Part shown: positions 55,345 to 64,000 of the stretch, one piece after another
Layout: every line of letters starts with the position of its first letter
Numbering within the stretch: the first letter of the stretch is position 1
From: Prinia subflava
Lineage: Eukaryota; Chordata; Aves; Passeriformes; Cisticolidae
Length of the DNA stretch: 64,000 nucleotides
Reading direction: 5' to 3'
NCBI RefSeq assembly: GCF_021018805.1
Contig: NC_086283.1
Span: 54,502,312-54,566,311, forward strand
The notes under the pieces: model-generated
Seen by the model: only the letters and a program-made list of their open reading frames with translations
The model's database searches: none
What the model was told of the DNA's origin: nothing
Position numbers and translations under genes: made by a program

Positions 55345-55500
55345 AAACACCAGTAGTACAGATTCCACAGCCTCTCCAGGCAATCTGTCCCAGCACTTCA
55401 CTATCCCTGCTTTAATGCCTTGACTAAGTCTTTCAATCCTTACTTTGATTCTGTTCCTTCATGTCATAACCAACAGGGACAAGAAAATGAGTAGAAATCA
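55345..55500 (-). mobile_element. Diverged CR1 fragment (minus strand)
   Basis: CCACAGCCTCTCCAGGCAAT near 55366, CTGTCCCAGCACTTCACTA, then a degraded TTGATTCTGTTCCTTCATGT near 55445 follow the order of an antisense CR1 3' UTR. The normal CR1 3' terminus is missing; the long poly(T) tract lies on that side. Confidence 0.55.
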
Positions 55501-58500
55501 ATTTAGAGAAATTACACTGTGTTTTGAACAAGGGACAGCAAACGGTTTTCCTTTACAAGTCGATTGTAAGTAGTTCTGGTTTACAGCTATGGGTTTTTCT
55601 TTTTCTTTTAGGACCAAATTCATTTCCATATGTTAGCAATAGTATCTGCTTCAGAAAACCCATTAGTAATAGTAAATCCATATAAGAATGTGAAGATGAG
55701 TACAGAAATCTTTCCTGAACCTATTTAATAGTGTTATTAGAGGTCTGAATCAGTAAGATCTAGAGGCATGCTGGGGTCTTCAATGCCAGCACCTGGAAAG
55801 GTGATTTCATATTCCTATCTGTAAGGATATATGCTGAAGTTTTTAGATGTATTCTGGTCCTGCCAGATAGTTCCTCTCAGGCAATAGGAGTTTTACCACT
55901 GATGTAACTTGAGAGCTTTTAAGAACAGACTGGTAAGAAACAGTCTAAATGCAGGCGGTGGCATCACTGTATTGCATTGCCAGAAAGAAACCAGTTCCTA
56001 TGCAGCACACAGTAACTTTGCAAAAGTTATGGTTTTGACAGTGGTGTTCTGTTCCCATGGGAGGACATTAGTCACTATGAATGGCCACATTCAGCTTGTG
56101 CCACATTATCCATACAAAGACACATTTGCAGAAGCCAAAAGGCAGATCTGCTGCAGGGAATGAGCTGTCATAGCTTCACCAGCTTCCACTGGGCAGCAGT
56201 GAGTTCCATAAATTAAGAAACTTGTTCCCAAACATCTGTATGCTTGATTTCCTTCTCTGTTTACTCCCCACTAAATACGTAGACTGGTGTCAGCTCTTTT
56301 TGGATGTGTTCCTGAGCATCTTATGGCTGTTCTGATTGGCATGATTATAAACATTTCAGTACTGCTAGTAGGTACAGAACAGCCACATCTTTAGCAACTG
56401 AATTAGAAAAAAATAACCAAAAAACATGTCTTACAGTCATGTTCATTCTGCATAACAATATATTTAAAGTGGAATTACTACAGTTTGCATGGAATCGTTA
56501 TAGCAAGTACATAGTGTGATGTAAGTTTTGACATAGGTTTGATACTTTGAAGTCGGTAGAATATCTTCAGACTTTATACTTTACATACCCAATGAAAACT
56601 AATAATGCTTATACAAAGACTTGACATTTGTCTTTCATTGCCATCCTACTCAAAGATTTAAACTATGGCATAAAGGTAAGGCTGCAAGATAAGGCTTCCA
56701 GTCTGTGTGCAAACCTGAACACTTCCAATTTTGTAGATCATAATTCTGCATGTCAGACACTCAGGTTGATGCTGCGAGGCTCAGAGCAGTTGGAGACTCT
56801 CCTTACCAAAGCTTCCTGACAGAAATTGCCTCACACCACCTAACTCTACTAACTGCATGAAAGTTTGGTGGGGCAGCATACAATCTGCTGCCAATCCCTG
56901 ATCTATAGAAACATGGAAGTACATGTCCAACTTCCCACTCATGATCAGATCATGAGCAATGTCAAATCTGTTCTCTTACACAACGCAATCTGAGTGTGAG
57001 TTTTGTAAGAGCTGACTTTTCATCATTTGATACTGTAAATGCAACATATCCATCACCTGTATTGCACAATATTTTCCCTGGATTGAGATAAAGAATACCA
57101 GATACTAAATAGGCCATTTTTCAGAAGCATATGTGTCTTCCTTTCACCTCCCCATGACTTAATGCTATTACTTTCTGAAAGTCTAGGGCACATACCCAAA
57201 ATCCCACAGCCCTGAGAAACTTTTCTAAGCAAACTGCTCCACTTTATTGTTCTTCAGCATATTGTCTCTGCACAGCTGGAGCAGAATGTGGCCTTGTGTC
57301 TCTTACCTCCCATCTCTGTGTGTGATTCCTCATCACACACAGAGAAAGCACTGAAAGGTACAGTCAACGCAGCTTTGATCTCTTTTTCATTCCCTGCCCA
57401 ACACATTTACAATGGCAAAGCCTCTAGGTGCAAGATCAATTTGGCAAAAAGCCAATAATTGCCAACACAGCCAAAAGAAAATACTTTATGCAAAAAAAAA
57501 TCTCTTCCCTATTGTATTAACAGAGGTCCTAGAGGAGGTTTCATTTTCAGTTCATTTCACTACAGAACCCCTGTATGACTACTCAAAGCAGCCAGATGCT
57601 CACATACAACCTCCCAGCTCCATGGAGAATCCCAGGCCTTGTGCCCATGCCCTGCCCATGTTGCAGTGGCATGGGACAGCACATGCCCAGGAGGCCCTGC
57701 TCCCCTAACCTGTGCTGCCAGAACCCAGAGTGGGCTTGTCAAATAAGGGAAAAAATGCCTCAAAAACCTCAGGGAAACTTCCCAGCACTGATGAACCCAT
57801 GGGAAGCTCTGCCAGTCTCTCAGGTATTCATAGCAACAGGCAATAGAAAGCCAGATCTAAGAGCATATTTATTACAATAAAGTGCAAGGTTTAGTAAATG
57901 GGTTATAATAAAAGAGATGCTGCAAAATAAAAGGCATGTGTTTAGCTCAGTTTAGCTTGACAGGGCTTCTAAATTCAGACAGTATTTCCAAAGCCAGACT
58001 AATCTTTGGGACAACTACCACAGCTCTGAGCAATATTAAAGATACAGACTTTCTTTATATTACTGTTTTCTTTGGTAGTTTCACCAATGTGCCTGTTCAC
58101 ATATCCCTAAGGACTTTCTGTAACTCTCAGCTCCAATAGCTGATTCAACCAAGGCATCAGTTTGTATCTATCTGCCTTACTAATGACATCCCATATATCA
58201 CCAGCTCAGCCACTGGCAGGAAAATGCCTTTTTTAAAATACATCTTCACAAAGGACAGGTGTAGAAGGGTGGCAGGTGTAGAAAATCAGAGAAACTTACA
58301 GCTCATGTAAGTTTATGTGCATAACATCTCTGATAAAATCTAGTTATTTATAAACACATAGACAGAATTAAGAGAGAAGCTTATCGATACTGTGTAATAG
58401 AGTTAAACATAGGGCAAGTACTAAGGTTTGATTAATAGTATCATTGGAAATGTGATTTCCAGACATAATTTGCTTAGTAATATGGAACAACCAGTGAGCC

Positions 58501-61500
58501 TCCTTCCATAGCAACCTTCTCTTTTACTCCCTGAAATCATCAGGACTTCCTCCCAGCGAAGCAGAAAAAGGCAATTTCTGACCCATGGATATTCTGTGCT
58601 GCTCCCTCTGCCCAGGTCTTAGTCATTACTCTTACTCAAAAAGCAGCAAAACATGCAGTTGCCATGTAACGATAAACTTGAACGGTCTTGTATCAAATTA
58701 CCCATAATTTGCTATTGGGCTTTTCTTTTCCAGGTGTAATCAGGACTGTCTTTTAAAGTAATCAAATTAATTAGGTTCTCCAATAATGTGAGAAATTTTC
58801 TAATTACCCTTCTCCACAGCACAAACAAAACATCTTTCTTGTTCTGTCCCCACAATCCCTGCCCAAGAGCACCTCAGCAGCATCTTGAGCAGATACACCT
58901 GGGGAGAGACATTGAGCGCTTTAATATTTTTATTTATTAATATTAATTAATATTTTACAACACTGTAACTGGAGGTCTCTGACTAATGGCTCCAACTGCC
59001 ATGAGCTAAGTGTTATGTAGAGCTAGAGAAAAGCCACATTTTGTCCCAGGGAATATTGTTTACTTCTGCTGAGTAGCAGGGAGTATTCTATGGGAAATCC
59101 TTACTTATAAGGAAGAGAAATCAGAAGAGCATCCACATAATCTCGTCATTTGACAATTAACAAATCACACTTGGATGTTTTCCCTTAAGTCAGAAGCAAA
59201 TTACAAATGTGCAAGAGAGTTTGCAAAAAGGCAGCTGGCAGTGCCCTAGGGCACCTGCCCATCACTCCCTGTCCATCATCTTTTCTTCCAAGTGACACAT
59301 TGCTCTTTTTTGATCTTTCCTCTGGTTTGGGAATCCTTGCATCGGTTCTCTTCTAGAAGGAGAGCCTGGAAGGGGAAGTACAGGCATATCACTTCTGCTC
59401 TGAAGGTGTTTCAAGACATGAAGGAGCTGCCAGGCCCTGTCTGTTAGTTTTAAATCTGGGAGAGGTTAACAGTCTGGCAAATGCCCAAGTGTGGCTGCTA
59501 TACAGTTGCTCCAGGCACATCTGCTATGCCAGCTTTATCCAGTCATTGGCACACAGATGTATCGTTTCTAGTTCATTGTAGAAGACTGTCTACCTTAGCC
59601 CCTGTACGTAGGAAGAGCAGTAAGTCCAGTCAGATCCCAGTTACTACCTCTCCTTGTGCTGTGTCAGCTTGCACATAAGTGAAACTGACTTCAACACCAT
59701 AACCCCACTAGGCTAAGTTTGCCCAAGTTTAAAACATCTCCAGTCTCTAAGCAGGGGCAACACCTGGAGCCTTTGATCAAAAAGCTGAGTAAGTTCCCAC
59801 GTTAACAATGAAGGCAGGAGAGTTTTCTCCAACACAGGTATTCTACAGAAGATTTCTATGCCATGAGTCATTAGCACTATAAGCTGTAACCATAACTATG
59901 AAATAAATTCATCTGCTGAATTATTTTGAGAGCATGCTTTCCCTACACACACCTTACCTGTAAGGCCAAAGTAAACCAGCCTTTAAGAAATACTGTTAAT
60001 ATTTCACAGTAAGGGGAGGTACCATTTTTCGAGGAAGTAATGGCAGCTTTCCCTGTGGCTGAATGAAAAAATAATGTTGCTTGCCTAGGGAGCAACCTTG
60101 AAAGAACCAGTGTCTTACATGCAAAGATCAAAAAATATTGTGTAAGATGCAGCCCGCTGTTCATTCACAGCCCTGTAAATTTTAACAATATCATGTAGAG
60201 TGTGGCTGCTAATATAAACAGTGAATAATTCATTTGAAGCAATTTATGTGAAAGGACCTTCTGAAGATCTTCTGGGGTTTTTCCCCCTCTAGTCAGTGAC
60301 ACTGACTTAGACCAGACCAGCTGTGCACAGGCTTGGGGTTCAGTGGGTTGAGGAAGTTAGGCCTAGAAGGAACACTGAGCTACTGATTTGCAGGGGTTTT
60401 AAGGATGGGGCTATTGCTGCATTACCTCTTTGCATCAGTAAGTCTATTTGATTTGGGGTTTTTTTCCACTTCTCTTCTAGAGGGGAAAAAAAAGTGCTGG
60501 AAGTCCTGCCAGTTGGCCAGCTGCTTCACACACACACATGCAGCAGTGTCACCTCCTATTTATCCACCCATTTGCCATGGCAGACAAAGCCAGGCCCTGG
60601 CCATGCTGGCAGCACTGATAACCCCATGCCTGCACTGTGGTCACCAGAAAGCTGCCTCAATTTAGAATCCCTCCTTGCTGTTAATTACAAATAACTCTTT
60701 CTCTCACAAATCTTCAGCTTGTGGCTACGCTTGCCCTCCATAGCCGACAAGAGAAGGTGCATGCTGGTTTTAGTTCTCCTTCCTGCTGTGGTATTCATAA
60801 CTGATGGCAATAAACGCTCCTCTGGAGCACACTTTGTTCATATTTCTGTAGCTGTAAATATCACCCAGCATGCAGGCAGGGCAGCTCTCACCTCATTGTT
60901 GCCTACACACCTCTTAGGGTTTGCATTTTGTGGTCAGAGGAGAAATAGAAGGTGAGATTAGCTGTTTGTGCTACCATGGTTAGCCTAAACCTTCCTTGTG
61001 GTGACTATTAAAGCCCTGTTCCTAAAACTGAATGTTTTAACAGGAAAAAGAGGTATATTTCAAACAGAGGTGGATATTTTAACTTCCTCTCTTCTCCAGA
61101 GCAATATGGCCTCAAGATCTACCTTCCCCCCTCCCCAGCTTTTTAACCAACAGAACAAGTACAGAGCAGAAGTTGGCACACCAGTATTATTTATCTCTGA
61201 GACCATGTTTGCCTGGTGGGGAGACACCTCTTTTTTTCCTCTCTGCCTCAGCTTCCCCATAATGGCTGTTCAGGTTTCTCAAAGATTTCCCGGGAAGCAC
61301 TCTCTGTGTGTTAAATATTATGGTAAAGGCTCTCTGTTCACATTCAGTGGAGAGAAAGCTGAGCAGGCTCATCTTGCAGATGGTGCTGTTGATCTGCCTT
61401 GACCTTGGTCACCCTCCTTCAGCTTCAGTCGTAGGCCTGAGTCCTTTTGTTTTTCCAAGAGGCCTCATTTCATATGCAGTCTCTACTTCTTAAGAGGTGT

Positions 61501-61569
61501 CACGACTAAAGACTCAAGTGTACCAAGGTTAAAAATCACATTTTGAAAGCAAAAATAGCGATTTTTCCC
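55501..61569. other. Intergenic, no gene supported
   Basis: AT-rich apart from short GC-richer stretches near 57600-57760 and 60500-60660. Open frames of about 80-130 codons, such as 60998-61402 on plus, have no recognisable domain or splice support. An AT-only block lies at 58918-58957. Confidence 0.45.
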
Positions 61570-62033
61570 TGCCATGGTTTAGCCCCAGTAGGCAACTAAG
61601 TACCACACTGCCACTCAGTTATTGCACCCTAAACACCAGTGGGGGAGTGGAAGTGGGTTTACATATGAAGAGTTTAATAATTGAAATAAAATAAAATAAT
61701 AACATAAACATATCACTAACTGTATTTGAAAGGGAGTCAACAGAAACAGAAAGAGAAACAAACCCCAAGGAAGACGATGTATAACTCTGCTGCTCACCAC
61801 CTGCTGACCAATGTCCCGCCCATCTCCCAGCAGACATCAGCAGCTCCCTGCCAACTCCCCCAGTCTACACTGGGCATGACATTCTACCAGATCAGGCCAG
61901 CTGTCCTCGACTTAGGGTTACCACTACTTAGCAACAACCAAAACATATGTGTGTTATCAACATTATTATCATAATTAATTCAAACCACCGCTACTAAGAA
62001 GAAAATTAACTGTATCCCAATGAAACCAAAACA
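61570..62033 (-). mobile_element. Solo LTR, ERVL-like avian family (probably minus strand)
   Basis: The plus strand starts TGCCATGGTTTAGCCCCAG and ends CCAATGAAACCAAAACA. This is the inverse of a widespread avian LTR whose sense start resembles TGTCCTGGTTT-GGCTGGGAT. TTCCC before and TTCGC after form an imperfect 5-bp target-site duplication. CCAGCAGACATCAGCAGCTC and CACTGGGCATGACATTCTA are characteristic inner blocks. No internal retroviral sequence adjoins it. Family name and orientation are from memory of the repeat class. Confidence 0.75.
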
Positions 62034-64000
62034 TTCGCTCATCATTTTAAGCCTCCTGCCTGTGAATAATGCATTGATTTATATTTTTCCCTTTCAAAAG
62101 GATAGCAAATGGATATTTCATCCATTTTCAACCTGGTGAAGCTTAATCACACATACCTTAAAAGGCCCTTTACACCCCAAACTAAGGTTCTTCAATTAGA
62201 CCTATTCTGACAATTTTGGCAGGTCTGTCCCAGATATTCTCAAAAGGATGAACTGCACATCCCACCTGCCTCTGAAATGGCTTGTTCATAGGGTGAAAGT
62301 CTCTCCCTGCAGTCTTCCCCTTCCTTCCATGTTACATCCTCCTCCTCCTCTGATGTTCTCCTCTGCCTCAGTCTCAGTGGCTACTCAGATCCCTTGGGCT
62401 GTGGCCTCAGTCCATCTGCCCAGGCTGTGCCCACATCTCTGTAGTAAAAGTGCAGGAGGCAACTGTGGGGTAACCTCATTTACTTGACATATAGGGTCAT
62501 TCACAAACTGGGGAGAATTTTTAATTTATGTTTGTGTATATTTATATCTACTGAAAGCAACATAAGAAGGATTCTGGCTGGAGGATTATGTATGTAGAAG
62601 CAGGACGAAAGCTGGCGGGAAGAAATAGAGGAAACCTACAGAGAGGCAGGAGAGTAAAGACTTTTCCATTCTCTCTAATGAGCATCCTCAATGCTTTTCT
62701 ATTTGTGTACATCTTAACTTCTAAAGCTAGAATTTTGGAAGGAACAGTAATAAACTGTTAATGTTGGTTTACATATAAGTGTTTAAGCTTAATGTATGCA
62801 AGAGATATGTGAAAACAATGTGGAAGCATATAAATGTAATCTCATTTGGTAACACTCAAATCATCAGATCATCCTCAAAATTTAAAAATTTTTCATTTTA
62901 TCAACACTGCTGAGGTATGTCACAGACAGAACATTTACACCAGCAAAAAATTTAATTCTTTTAATTAGTTAGAAAGCATATCAAGGGAGCTTCAACTACA
63001 AATTCCTGGCATCTCATATTATGTGAAACCTTTATTCCCAAGTGTGCCCAGAAAAAGATAGTAATACTTTGAACTGATATTATCCTGTTATAACTCTTGA
63101 ACCTACTGCATGTGGTACTGACATTATGGGCAGAAAATATCCAGTTCAAGCCCAGATGTTGCACTGCTCACCAGGCACCCTTTCTTTGATTTTCAGCAGT
63201 TTTAAAGGCCGTAACTCAGCTTACATGAAGTGCTAAAGAAGCTCAGTGCAACAGACCAGATTACATTTTGCATAAAATACTGAAGTACTGAACCCAATTG
63301 TCAGGAGAGGAAGAAAAGAGAGAGCAAGAGAAGGAGGGACACTTACAGCCTTCAGACAACGAATTTGCAAGGTGAAACAAATGCTCTCCATATGCCTGTT
63401 CAGAAAGCTGCCAGACTTCCTGCAGCATGGGATTGATGTGAGGATGGTAAGCAACAGCCAAATACCAAGAAAGGGTCTAGAATGGGGAGTCCTGTCCTGG
63501 TGTGTGGCTCCTTAACCACCAGATACATCAGCCTTACTGGGGTTAGACAATATGTAGCAGCAGCAGCACCCAGCACTTCCCTTATTTTGTTCCCTCCACA
63601 CACCTGATACTCTTTGCACTAGCATGGGGTTATTGCTTTGCCAGCATGGCTATGTCCCGAAATGCTGGTGCTCACCGGGGTAGGAAGCCTGGTGCAGAAC
63701 AACAAAACTATTCTGGGAGGCAGGGAAGGCAGCAGAAATCAGTGGTACAGCACCTATGAAGCAAAAGGTCTATTACAAGCTTTAGGCAAGGGAATAATTA
63801 TAAAAGCAGAACCATTTAACATGTATAACTTAATGCTTAATTCATAACATTAGTGACAATGTTTAGAAATCGAGTAAGAACTGAATATTTAGAAATAGAC
63901 TTTTATTCACATAAAAAAAATCTTTCTGTGTGAGCATCCCAATAAATTATTAACAGTGCAATTGGGTCAGTAGTAGTGATTTTATTCCAATGGCCATTGA
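62034..64000. other. Intergenic, no gene supported
   Basis: AT-rich DNA without a recognisable repeat, exon or RNA gene. Open frames at 62248-62487, 63233-63603 and 63638-63847 lack homology that I can see. Confidence 0.4.

Noticed and set aside
60998..61402. 134-codon plus-strand open frame
   Set aside because: No domain or splice support, and an overlapping minus frame at 61060-61260; composition-driven.

Overview
The window is vertebrate nuclear DNA, most likely from a bird. It is AT-rich, has large introns with canonical GT-AG junctions, and carries several CR1 LINE fragments and two LTR sequences of a kind common in avian genomes. It holds one supported protein-coding gene, the tyrosine kinase SYK, on the plus strand. 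Twelve coding exons between 6266 and 35532 join in frame with matching intron phases into a 612-residue protein. The non-coding first exon or exons and the promoter were not found and probably lie upstream of base 1.

Layout. 1-6224: probable 5'-UTR intron sequence, with a minus-strand CR1 apparently split in two (3295-3600 and 4563-4830) by about 1 kb of other, GC-richer DNA, and a plus-strand CR1 ending 84 bases before the first coding exon. 6225-35532: SYK coding exons. The two largest introns are 8297-16702, with a strong G-quadruplex motif, and 19077-29173, with a 1.6-kb minus-strand CR1. 35533 to about 37.7 kb: probable 3' UTR. 37.7-64 kb: intergenic, with no supported gene. It holds simple repeats, an AT-rich hairpin cluster, a GATA-motif-rich LTR (about 49535-50159), a 1.8-kb plus-strand CR1 (about 50430-52237), a 53-base poly(T) tract joined to a CR1 remnant, and a second solo LTR (61570-62033) with an imperfect 5-bp target duplication.

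The protein has the full SYK layout: tandem SH2 domains, interdomain B with the activating tyrosines, and a kinase domain with intact catalytic motifs and activation-loop tyrosine pair. Its length equals that of the human short isoform (SYK-B), and I found no exon for the 23-residue linker insert of the long isoform. Every other long open frame I considered lacks splice support, recognisable homology or both, or belongs to a retroelement. I see no new multi-gene system here. The points worth a second look concern SYK linker evolution and the placement of transposable elements around the gene.
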